Positions 26,647-34,387 of a DNA stretch of 43,114 bases are shown piece by piece. The stretch lies in NCBI RefSeq assembly GCF_001908205.1, contig NZ_LGHL01000036.1, positions 1 through 43,114 on the forward strand, read 5' to 3'. The stretch's first letter is position 1; every line of letters starts with the position of its first letter. The notes under the pieces are model-generated. The model had not been told where the DNA came from. It worked only from the letters and a program-made list of their open reading frames with translations, and made no database searches. Made by a program: the position numbers and the translations under genes. Source of the DNA: Bradyrhizobium sp. NAS80.1 (lineage in GTDB: Bacteria > Pseudomonadota > Alphaproteobacteria > Rhizobiales > Xanthobacteraceae).

Positions 26647-26823
26647 TCAGGCGGTGTTGCCGGCGTCCACCGTCAGCACGGTGCCGGTGGGGTTCCGGCC
26701 GCCTTCGCCCAGGAGATACTCGACCATGGAAGCGACGTCGTCGGCCTCGGGCAGACGGCGCAACGTGCCCCGGCCTGCGATACGCCGGCGCCCTTCCTCG
26801 TCCAAGGACCTGGTCAGTTCGGT
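26647..26823 (-). pseudogene. FabG-like reductase, C-terminal 59 codons
   Basis: The minus strand encodes TELTRSLDEEGRRRIAGRGT LRRLPEADDVASMVEYLLGE GGRNPTGTVLTVDAGNTA and a stop. By hand this matches 51 of the last 59 residues of the intact reductase at 39692-40420. The upstream reading (MGQFIALWRIFSLSLPGRF) is unrelated, so the fragment begins sharply at about 26823. It is in inverted orientation relative to the intact gene, 13.4 kb away, and shows that a second copy of at least the end of the carrier-protein cluster once existed. Confidence 0.88.
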
Positions 26824-27055
26824 AGAGACCGCACAGCCACCGACGAACACTAGTCTCGCAAACGAACTCTCAGAAAACCGACCGGGCAGAGAGAGAGAGA
26901 AAATCCGCCAGAGCGCGATAAACTGACCCAAAGAGGGCCGATGAGGCGAATGCTGTCAGCAAAGCCGCTAAAATGAGGCCATGCGTTCGCCCTGAATGCC
27001 GCTGCGTTTTCGCCCAACAGCAAGGAGCCCCCACGCATCAATTCCCTTGGCGGGA

Positions 27056-28727
27056 TCACTTCGGACCGACCCTCTGGTCCGCGACCGCGGAGCCAGCCTC
27101 CTGTTGCTTGGCGCTGCGCCCGGCCGGCAAGCTCTTGCCCGACTGCGGAGTCACGACGGGCGAGCCGGCCTGCTCGCTTGACTCGCTTTCGCCTGCGATG
27201 ATGTTGACGAGGTCGCCCGGCTGCAACACCGTCATCCCAGTGGACTCGATGCTGACCGGTCCAGCGTCCGTCTGCCGCACGACCTGGTAGGTCACCCGGT
27301 TCGCTTCCTTCGCAAACTGGGCGCGGGTCGCCGGCAGCATGCGCAGGACGCTTTCGCTGCTGTTGAACTCGCGCTCATTGTCCGCAACTTGGCGCTCGAT
27401 GGTTTCAATCTCGACCTCGAGATCATTCTTGAGGTCGGCCTGAACGCGCAACGCGTCGGCCTGCATGGTGACGAGGCGCTGTTTCGCCTGGGCGAATTGG
27501 TTAAGAGCCTCGCGCCGGCGCTGCTCGGCATCGGTCAGCTCGGTCTGGACCTGATTGAGCACAGTCATGCTGAGAACGTTGCGATCGACGAGCGCACGCG
27601 TGCTGTTGACGCGCTCCTGGCGCAATTTGACGAGCTCATCGAGCGACTCCATGCGCCCATAGACAGCTACGTCCTGCCTGGCCGCTTCGAGCCCGGCCTG
27701 CATCGCGCCTTCGCGGTTCTTGCGGGCCGCGGCTACCGCCTTGCGCCGGTCACTCTGCTCGTTGATGAGATTGGCAGCCTCGGTCGCCCCGACCAATTCC
27801 AGCAGCCGGGGCGGGATCTTGGGCTCCGTTCCGTCGCGCTCGGCGGTCAGCACCGCCGCGCGTGCCAGCAATTTCAGCATGGCATCGACCGCCCCGCTCC
27901 GCCTCTGGATGTCCTTCACGGCTTCGATCTTTTGCCACCCCCCCCATGTCGCTCAGGCCCTGGTCGAGGCCACCGGCCAGCGCGATGGCGTGCAGGATCG
28001 TCAGGCCAGGCGAAAACGGGTATGCACCGGGCGTTTTCACAGGCCCGATAACGTAAATCGGTGAGCGTGATGTAATCGTCGCGGTAACGAAGCCAGCGTG
28101 GCCGATCAGCTTATCGAAGGTCTCCGTGAGATCGTTGGCGACAACTTCTGCGGTGCGGTGCGCCACGATCACGCGCCCAATTACCGGCACGGTAACCGAC
28201 CAATCCGATGCGACCACGTATTCGCCAGAGAACTCGGCGCGCAGGGAGAAGCTGGGTCCTTGGCGATTGCGGCCCGCCGAAAACTTGTCCGCCGTCAGCG
28301 GTTCAAAGAACGAAAGCTTCAGCTTGTCTCCAACTGCTATGGCCGCCGCTGTGGGCGGGGGTGGCCCCTCCGGTGCGTCCGGCACCGTGCTGGCGACCTT
28401 TGTGCTAGCGAAGTTGGAGCGCTCTTCGGCTGTGGGGACGGCGCTCGTTTCGAGCAGCGCTACGGCCGGCGCATCCGCTCCCGACGTGGCGGCGCGAGAG
28501 GATTCGGCCGTGGGTTGAGTCAGTTGGTCTTGCAGGGTGCCGACAGCGGTATACACCCTTTGCGCCAGGGCATCGGAGACACCCTCGATCGGCTCCCAGT
28601 TTCGGGCCGCTGCCGCCCCGAGCGCGGCAAGACCGCAGAGCCCTAAGACAAGCAGGACGGGCTTCATTTCCCTTTGGGGCGCCACTAACCGAGAGGTGAT
28701 GGAGGGGGATTTGTCTTGTGAATCCAT
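27056..28727 (-). pseudogene. OPX/ExoF-like polysaccharide export protein with a G-tract frameshift
   Basis: Two overlapping frames make one ~556-residue protein. Residues ~20-45 (PVLLVLGLCGLAALGAAAA) are a membrane anchor or signal. Then follow a Wza/OPX-type domain (VGDKLKLSFFEPL; LRAEFSGEYVVASDWSVTVP VIGRVIVAHR) and an SLBB-like stretch (IYVIGPVKTPGAYPFSPGLT ILHAIALAGGL). The C-terminal half is a long coiled-coil rich in Glu, Gln and Arg, ending with MTVLQPGDLVNIIAG, as in ExoF/PssN-like proteins. The frames join at eight G (27939-27946); with seven, DMGGWQKIEAVKDIQRRSG reads through. The protein would form the periplasmic/outer-membrane export path. ATG 28727 is preferred to the GTG at 28742. 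Confidence 0.85.
27939..27946 (-). repeat. Eight-base G tract interrupting the export-protein gene
   Basis: The plus strand has eight C. Seven would keep the export-protein frame open through its coiled-coil half. Confidence 0.88.
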
Positions 28728-28742
28728 TGTAGTAGCTTTCAC

Positions 28743-29374
28743 TTTCGGTGGTCGCTATCCTTTCCCGGCGAGGCCGTGCAAGCGTGGAATGACAACCATG
28801 AAAACTTCGCTAGCGTATCGTGGCCCGTGAGGGTCAGAAGCACAACAATCCTTTGGGGGTAGTGGACCGCTTACGGTACAAGGTCGACGAACCTCGCCTT
28901 GGGCGTCACAAAACTCGTGCGAAGGCGCGGGATCTGACACTTCCGCAGAGAAAAGGATACCGGCGCGAAGGCAACAAACTGCCTCGAGGCCCCGATTAAT
29001 CCCGCCGTGGGAGCAGATTGCCGCGCTAGCCTTTCGATGGCTCTTCAGAGACTGGCGATCGAGGGCAACCATCTAGGCCTCCGAGATTAGATTCCGCGGA
29101 TTCCGGGTAACCCTTTAGAGGTATTCCTATCGAACCGCTCCGGACAGGCTTGGCTGCGACGTGGCGCGATTACGCGTGCATGAAGTCACCGGGCAGCGTT
29201 GCTTTCACGCAGGGTAAGGCTGCAGCGCGGCAACAAACGGGCGGGCGCATGGCGTCGTCCCGTGATGGAAGTGAGTCCCGATCGCACTCGGATCGGGGTA
29301 AACGTGAACCAGAGGCTGAGACGTCGGCGATTGTCGCGGAAACCGAAATGCAGGTCGCCGAGCCGCGCGCTTCC
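28743..29374. other. Intergenic region without a recognised gene
   Basis: Frames at 28755-29072 (minus) and 29150-29557 (plus) have no recognisable features. The stretch contains the promoter side of the export gene and the sequence that replaced the rest of the ThDP-enzyme gene. It marks the border between the polysaccharide and carrier-protein blocks. Confidence 0.4.
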
Positions 29375-29509
29375 CTCGTGGCGGCAAGTCACGAGATAGA
29401 TTTCACCGCGTTCGTAAAGGGCGTCAAGCAGCGCGGGGACGCTGAATGCTCGGTCGACACCGTTCGCGATCAGAGTATCTACAATGAGATCGGCAACCCG
29501 AAAAGTCAT
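29375..29509 (-). pseudogene. ThDP-dependent (acetolactate-synthase-like) enzyme, N-terminal 45 codons
   Basis: ATG 29509 opens MTFRVADLIVDTLIANGVDR AFSVP, then ALLDALYERGEIYLVTCRHE GSA. This is the N-terminus of the acetolactate synthase/benzoylformate decarboxylase superfamily (normally ~550 residues), including the ThDP-activating region GES...; here the residues between FSVP and ALLDAL are shortened, which removes the GESF part with its catalytic Glu. After GSA the frame turns into unrelated sequence. It follows the aminotransferase gene by about 30 bases on the same strand, so the cluster originally encoded a ThDP enzyme as its last leftward gene. Confidence 0.7.
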
Positions 29510-29540
29510 GCGACTCGATCTCGGTTGAAGGTCATCATCA

Positions 29541-30428
29541 TCACGCCGCAAGCTTGACGGTGTGCGAGAAATCCCAATACAATTTCCGCGCTCGCGCGTA
29601 GAACGGTCCGGGCGTGAGCGGCCGATCGTCAATCCGGATCACCGGCGCAACCTTCGCGAAATTGCCGCTCGAGAAGATCTCATCCGCGGCAAGGAAATCG
29701 GCATAGCGCAGCGTGGCCTCCAACACGGTGACGCCATCACCACGCAACAGTTCGATCACCCGCTGCCTGGTGATGCCGTTGAGGAAGGTGCCGTTTGGCG
29801 CTGGCGTGTAGACTACACCGTCCTTCGCCATGAACACGTTGGCATTGCCGAACTCCGCGACGTTGCCGAGCATGTCCAGCATCAGGCAGTTCTGGAAGCC
29901 GCGCGCGGCGGCTTCGATCAATGCGCGCGAACAGTTCGGATAGAGACAGGAGGCCTTGGCCGCGACCGGCGCGCATTCGGCGGTCGGCCTGCGGAACGGC
30001 GACAGCGTGATCGCGTTGCCGACCGGCTTCGGCAGTGGCGCTTCATAGATGCAAAGGCACCAGTCCATCGTGTCCGGATCGAACAGCACGCCGCCGCCCA
30101 CCCCGTTCTGCGGCCAATACATCGGCCGGATGTAGAGCTCGGCATTGGCCGGGAAGCGCTTGATGCCTTCAAGCGCCAGACCGATCCAAGTGTCGAGATC
30201 GACGATTGGCTTGAGCCCGAAGCTGATCGCGGATTGATTGACGCGAGCGCAATGTCGGTCGAGGTCGGGCGTAACCCCCTCGAAGGCGCGTGCGCCATCG
30301 AACACCGTCGAGCCGAGCCAGAGCCCATGGGTGCGTGGCCCCATGATCGGCACATTGCCCTCGTGCCACCGGCCCTGGAAGAATGTCCATGTCCGCGAAT
30401 GGCTGACTGACTTGTTGTTGGGAATCAT
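29541..30428 (-). CDS. Class IV (branched-chain-type) aminotransferase
   Basis: A 295-residue PLP enzyme of fold type IV (BCAT / D-amino acid aminotransferase / aminodeoxychorismate lyase group). It has WTFFQGRWHEGNVPIMGPRT and VFDGARAFEG at the N-terminus, the PLP-binding Lys at about K158 in AAKASCLYPN, and the phosphate-binding regions NVAEFGNANVFM and NGTFLNGITRQRV. It is shorter than IlvE (~308) but complete. It would interconvert a 2-oxo acid and an amino acid with glutamate. It sits in the leftward arm of the carrier-protein cluster, just before the broken ThDP enzyme, a pairing seen in branched-chain amino acid synthesis. ATG 30428 has GGAGG six bases upstream. Confidence 0.85.
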   Translation of the reverse strand: MIPNNKSVSHSRTWTFFQGRWHEGNVPIMGPRTHGLWLGSTVFDGARAFEGVTPDLDRHCARVNQSAISFGLKPIVDLDTWIGLALEGIKRFPANAELYIRPMYWPQNGVGGGVLFDPDTMDWCLCIYEAPLPKPVGNAITLSPFRRPTAECAPVAAKASCLYPNCSRALIEAAARGFQNCLMLDMLGNVAEFGNANVFMAKDGVVYTPAPNGTFLNGITRQRVIELLRGDGVTVLEATLRYADFLAADEIFSSGNFAKVAPVIRIDDRPLTPGPFYARARKLYWDFSHTVKLAA

Positions 30429-30488
30429 GACGGCCCTCCATATTCAGCAACTGAGTCGCAGTCCGTAACCAGTTCGGTATCCGACAGA

Positions 30489-30839
30489 TCAGCAAGCCAT
30501 ATTGACGTAGGTGACGTGCTCGTGGCGCTGCGCGACCTTGGTCAGCATCGGCGCGCAGTTGCGGAAAGCAGGTTCCACGTACCAGCTGGAGACATTGCAG
30601 CGGATCGATGTCGCGCCGCCATCGTCCCGCGCGCTGTAAATGAGCTGCAGAGCGCCGACCTGCGTTCCCCCATGGTCGAGCATGTAGCCGAAGCGCGGGA
30701 AACCCTCGGGCACCTCGCGCTCGGACAGGCGACGGAGCCCGTCCATCCAGAAGTCGCGCGAGCGCTCCGCAAAGCCGCGCGTCAGAAGATCGGCGACGGC
30801 GTCAAGATCGGCTATTTCTATCTCGCGGCATCGGATCAT
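30489..30839 (-). pseudogene. GNAT-like acyltransferase, C-terminally shortened
   Basis: The 116 residues begin like a GNAT N-acyltransferase (MIRCREIEIADLDAVADLLT RGF) and go on with FGYMLDHGGTQVGALQLIYS and SSWYVEPAFRN, where strand four and the pantetheine-binding region would begin. It stops after HEHVTYVNMAC, well before the usual 150-220 residues, so the acetyl-CoA-binding core is probably incomplete. Similar genes occur in rhizobial polysaccharide loci, but here it lies between the homoserine acyltransferase and aminotransferase genes on the same strand. It could once have N-acylated the amino acid product. A perfect palindrome covers its start codon. Confidence 0.6.
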
Positions 30840-30846
30840 GATCCGA
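30831..30846. promoter_or_regulatory. Perfect 16-base palindrome over the GNAT start codon
   Basis: TCGGATCATGATCCGA is self-complementary, and the minus-strand ATG lies within it. It could be a repressor site or simply chance; there is no second copy nearby. Confidence 0.25.
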
Positions 30847-30902
30847 ACTCCGTCACCGGGTCCGATTCCGCTTCCTCGTCAGCAGTCGCGACGCCGCCGC
30901 GG

Positions 30903-32015
30903 TCAGCGAGGAACTGACCGCGAAGCGTAGACCGCACCCGCTTCGGCGAGAACCGTGGTCCGAATCCGGCGCCGGCCGACGCTTGCAGTTGGCGCCAATG
31001 GCCTCGAGCGCTCGGCTCGTTGCGACGCCATGTACAGCAGCCAGTTGCGGTAGATGCGCCTGGCCGGCTGATGCCAGACGTTTCTCAGATCCTTCGCCAG
31101 CCGATCGGCCGGAAAATCGGTGAAAAGCTCCGGACGTCTGTCCGAAAGGGCTTTGCGGCGGTAGGCGGTCAGCATCTCTTCCGCCTCCTTGTCGAAATAG
31201 CCTTTCGGTATCGTCGGACAGACTTCGTTCTCTCCCCGGAGGAAACGACCCATGTCCCTTCTGTATTCGCCCAACAGGGTCTGGGCCTCGTATTCCGGAT
31301 GGCCCTGGAAATGAACGAAAAGGCTGTTCTTCTGCTGCTTGACGAAGCAGTCGACGCCCGCCTCCGCAGAACTGGAGAGAACGGAATATCCGCAGCTCGC
31401 AAGAGCCCCCTCCTGGACCTCATTCCACCGGGCGTGCGGCGTTCTGAAGCTCGCCGGAACGGCATGCATCAGGTCATGATCTCTCGTCTTCGCTTGAGCG
31501 AAGACACCGATGCATTTGGCAGGCAGCTTTTGGCGCGCCACGCCGTCCATGTGCAGAACGGCCCCATGGACGGCCAGACAGGAATACACCGACGACACGG
31601 TATTCTCGCAGGCCCAGTCGATGATCTGGACGAAGGTGGCCCAATATGACTCTTCCGTCAGGGTCGCAGCTCTCGGTTCGGCGCCGGTCACGATCACTCC
31701 GTCCAGGCACTCGTTCACGAGATCGTCGGTGCCGCGGTAGTATCGACGCACATAATCGCGCCCCCACTCCGAGCGGGGCGTGGTCTCCATCGTATAAAAA
31801 TGCAGCCTGACGAAGAGCCTTCCGGCCGCCGCGTCGAGCAGATCGAACAGCTGGCGCTCGGTCGGCATCAGAGCGGAATCCGACATGTTGTTGATCAGCC
31901 CGATGTCGAGGCACTCCTCCCGCCTTCCCGGTGACGCCTTTGCGGCGGCGCTTCCGTTCCGCGCTCTCGCGAAGAGATGGTGGTCGTGCGAGTCGGTGTC
32001 GATTAGGACAGGCAT
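30903..32015 (-). CDS. Homoserine O-acyltransferase, MetA/HTS family
   Basis: A class I glutamine-amidotransferase-fold acyltransferase that transfers a succinyl or acetyl group to homoserine. Residues (from the chosen start) show the MetA triad: C146 in SSVYSCLAVHG, H239 and E241 in VHFQGHPEYE. INNMSDSALMPTERQ near residue 41 matches the NLMP.KxxTE substrate region in altered form. Length 370 exceeds E. coli MetA (309) because of an Arg-rich C-terminal tail. Whether it uses succinyl- or acetyl-CoA cannot be read from this. ATG 32015 has GAAGG seven bases upstream; ATG 32042 directly follows the sulfhydrylase stop. With that gene it forms a sulfur-assimilation pair inside the carrier-protein cluster. 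Confidence 0.85.
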   Translation of the reverse strand: MPVLIDTDSHDHHLFARARNGSAAAKASPGRREECLDIGLINNMSDSALMPTERQLFDLLDAAAGRLFVRLHFYTMETTPRSEWGRDYVRRYYRGTDDLVNECLDGVIVTGAEPRAATLTEESYWATFVQIIDWACENTVSSVYSCLAVHGAVLHMDGVARQKLPAKCIGVFAQAKTRDHDLMHAVPASFRTPHARWNEVQEGALASCGYSVLSSSAEAGVDCFVKQQKNSLFVHFQGHPEYEAQTLLGEYRRDMGRFLRGENEVCPTIPKGYFDKEAEEMLTAYRRKALSDRRPELFTDFPADRLAKDLRNVWHQPARRIYRNWLLYMASQRAERSRPLAPTASVGRRRIRTTVLAEAGAVYASRSVPR

Positions 32016-32042
32016 CGGAATGCCTTCATGGTTGACCTGCAT

Positions 32043-33317
32043 TCAATCTGCAGCACAGAGCGCTTGATCGAGGTCGGAGATGATGTCATCGATGTGTTCG
32101 ATGCCGACGCTCAGCCTGATCATCTCGGGTCGCACGCCGGCCTTTTCCTGTTCTTCAGGCGACATTTGCCGGTGCGTGGTAGATGCGGGGTGACAGGCCA
32201 GCGATTTCGCGTCGCCGATGTTGACCAGCCGCTTGAACAATTTCAGTGCATCGTAGAACCGCTTGCCGGCCTCGAATCCTCCGGCCACGCCGAAGGTCAG
32301 CAGCGAACATGCGCGGCCGCCCAGATATTTCTGCGTCAGCGCGTGATAGGGGCTGTCCTGGAAGCCTGCGTAGTTCACCCACCCGACGCGTCGGTCGTTG
32401 CGCAGAAACTGCGCGACCTTCTCGGCATTCTCGACGTGCCGATCGATCCGCAGCGCGACCGTCTCGATGCCCTGGAGCAGCAGAAAGGCGTTCAGCGGCG
32501 CGAGGATGGATCCGGTGGTCCTCTGGGACACGGCGCGGCAGCGCGCGATGTAGGCGGCCGCCCCGTAGCGCTCGGTGAAGACCAGCCCGTGGTAGGATTT
32601 CTCCGGCTCGTTCATCATTGGAAAGCGGCGGCGATGCTCCGCCCAAGGGAACCTGCCGCTGTCGATGATGATTCCGCCAAGCGTAGTGCCGTGCCCGCCC
32701 ATAAACTTCGTCAGCGACTCCACCACGATGTCCGCGCCGTAGTCGATCGGTCTGAGCAGGATCGGGGTGGGCACCGTGTTGTCGACGATCAGCGGCACGC
32801 CGTGCCTGTGGGCGACCTCGGCCATCGCTTCGATGTCGCAGACGTTTCCGGCCGGATTTCCGACGCTCTCGCAGAATACCGCCCGCGTATCGCCGTCGAT
32901 CAGCCTTTCGATGCTCGCCGATCGGTCGTCTTCCGAGAACCGGACCGTGATGCCCTGCCTCGGCAGGATGTGCGCGAACAGCGTATGCGTGGTGCCGTAG
33001 AGTTGCGGGACCGAGACGATGTTGGAGCCCATCTCCGCAAGGTTGATCACTGCATAGTTCGTCGCGGCCTGGCCGCACGCCACGCTGAGCGCCTCTATGC
33101 CTCCTTCAAGGGCGGCGACGCGCCTCTCGAGCACCGCGTTGGTCGGATTGCCGATCCGCGTGTAGCGGAAGCCGTCCACTTCAAGATTGAAGAGCGCGGC
33201 TCCATGGTCGGCGCTGTCGAAGGCGTACGAGGCCGTCTGGTAGATCGGCACGGCGACGGCCTTGGTGGTCGGCTCGACTTCGTAGCCGCCGTGGACAGCG
33301 AGAGTCTCATTTCTCAT
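32043..33317 (-). CDS. O-acetyl/O-succinylhomoserine sulfhydrylase (Cys/Met PLP family)
   Basis: A 424-residue PLP enzyme of the MetY/MetZ type, which replaces the acyl group of an O-acylhomoserine with sulfide (or another nucleophile). The PLP Lys is K204 in VESLTKFMGGHGTTLGG. Other hallmarks are TLAVHGGYEVEPTTKAVAVP IYQTASYAF, RYTRIGNPTNAVLERRVAAL EGG, and the active-site Tyr in FRYTR. The C-terminal FKRLVNIGDAKSLACHPAST TH is characteristic of MetY. ATG 33317 is preceded by AAAGG with eight-base spacing; the longer frame starts at 33374. The stop is followed at once by the acyltransferase reading frame. The amino acid made may be homocysteine or an analogue used by the neighbouring ligase. 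Confidence 0.9.
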   Translation of the reverse strand: MRNETLAVHGGYEVEPTTKAVAVPIYQTASYAFDSADHGAALFNLEVDGFRYTRIGNPTNAVLERRVAALEGGIEALSVACGQAATNYAVINLAEMGSNIVSVPQLYGTTHTLFAHILPRQGITVRFSEDDRSASIERLIDGDTRAVFCESVGNPAGNVCDIEAMAEVAHRHGVPLIVDNTVPTPILLRPIDYGADIVVESLTKFMGGHGTTLGGIIIDSGRFPWAEHRRRFPMMNEPEKSYHGLVFTERYGAAAYIARCRAVSQRTTGSILAPLNAFLLLQGIETVALRIDRHVENAEKVAQFLRNDRRVGWVNYAGFQDSPYHALTQKYLGGRACSLLTFGVAGGFEAGKRFYDALKLFKRLVNIGDAKSLACHPASTTHRQMSPEEQEKAGVRPEMIRLSVGIEHIDDIISDLDQALCAAD

Positions 33318-33401
33318 GGACGCTGGCCTTTCGGGCCTTCGGTCCCGGGCGACTGCGGGATTTCCTTGGCGCATCGGATTGCCTCGAATGCAGACGATGT
33401 T

Positions 33402-34358
33402 CTAGCGGTCGCTCCTCGGCGGGAAGCCGAGCAGGTCCCGCACCGCGGCCGGCCATCTGGCGACGTTTTTGCCGTGAGTATGGAACATGGCGACGGCGAG
33501 ACGGTCCATTCCGAAGGCCACGCAGGCCGTATGGGCCGGCTCGCCAGCCTCGTCCACGATGCCCCAGGCGGTGCCGAAATGATCGCGGTGGTAGTTGAAG
33601 CTCATGCAGGCGGTCGGTCGCTCCTCAGAGCGCAGAGGCACCAGCAGTTCGAACTTGAGCGACTGCTGCTTCTGACTCACCGCCATCATCTGGCCGACCC
33701 GACCGAAGAAAGGATCGCTGGCGTAGTCGACCGTGAAGGTCAGCCCGAGATCGCGGGCGATCTCTTGTGCCCGCACGATCCAGCGCTCCCGGAACGCCGA
33801 GACGTGCTCGGGACTGCCGATGCAGACAAATTCGCGCATCCTGAAGGACTGCAGCCGGTCGAGATGGCGCGAGGGCTCGCGACGGAAGCACTCGGCGCCA
33901 ACGTCGAATCGCCAGCCACCCGCCGGAACGGGACCGCGGCTCGCCGCGATCGGATAGACCGGATAACAGGCGGCCGGCGACAACACGAGGTCGGCCGGTG
34001 AAAGCGACACGGTCCAGTCGCCGCCTGCATCGAAACGGCTGACCGCCGCATCGATCTCGCTTTCCGTGCCGTGGAGGCCGCAGACGCAGCCAAGGAGGTT
34101 CGGAAAGCTCTTCAGATATCCCGAGCGCTCAAGCTGCGCGCGGTTCATGACCGGAGGGAAGCGCATCACCTCCGTATCAGCTTCACGATGCCGCGTGATC
34201 AACAGCGCAAGTCGCTCCACGATATCTTCATAGAGCGCGGTGCGGCCATAGACCCCCGGAGAGCCCATCTCGTGAAACAGGACATCGGCAAGATGATCCA
34301 GTGGATCGGCCGGAGACGGAGCGGGTTCCGCCCGTGCAGTAAACATCGCCACGTTCAT
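33402..34358 (-). CDS. Amino acid:[carrier protein] ligase (class II aaRS-like)
   Basis: A 318-residue homologue of the catalytic core of atypical seryl-tRNA synthetases without a tRNA-binding domain. Characterised relatives in Bradyrhizobium and Agrobacterium activate glycine or alanine with ATP and load it on a carrier protein's phosphopantetheine. Visible: RFPPVMNRAQLERSGYLKSF PNLLG, the motif-2 region CFRREPSRHLDRLQSFRMRE at residues 157-176, motif 3 VAFGMDRLAVAMF at 280-292, and candidate zinc ligands C131, E176 and C279. ATG 34358 has GAGG six bases upstream and follows the dehydrogenase stop by about 30 bases. Its partner should be one of the two carrier proteins encoded on the other strand. 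Substrate cannot be read from sequence alone. Confidence 0.92.
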   Translation of the reverse strand: MNVAMFTARAEPAPSPADPLDHLADVLFHEMGSPGVYGRTALYEDIVERLALLITRHREADTEVMRFPPVMNRAQLERSGYLKSFPNLLGCVCGLHGTESEIDAAVSRFDAGGDWTVSLSPADLVLSPAACYPVYPIAASRGPVPAGGWRFDVGAECFRREPSRHLDRLQSFRMREFVCIGSPEHVSAFRERWIVRAQEIARDLGLTFTVDYASDPFFGRVGQMMAVSQKQQSLKFELLVPLRSEERPTACMSFNYHRDHFGTAWGIVDEAGEPAHTACVAFGMDRLAVAMFHTHGKNVARWPAAVRDLLGFPPRSDR

Positions 34359-34387
34359 ATGATGCCTCATTCCTTCGAGGAGCGGAA

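Noticed and set aside
33318..33401. Possible SAM riboswitch before the sulfhydrylase gene
   Set aside because: The 84-base gap shows no SAM-II pattern and only a weak four-base stem; the gene is also preceded by the ligase gene in the same operon.
32028..34001. 657-residue plus-strand frame antisense to the sulfhydrylase and ligase genes
   Set aside because: Shadow of two confidently identified minus-strand genes; no domain is recognisable.
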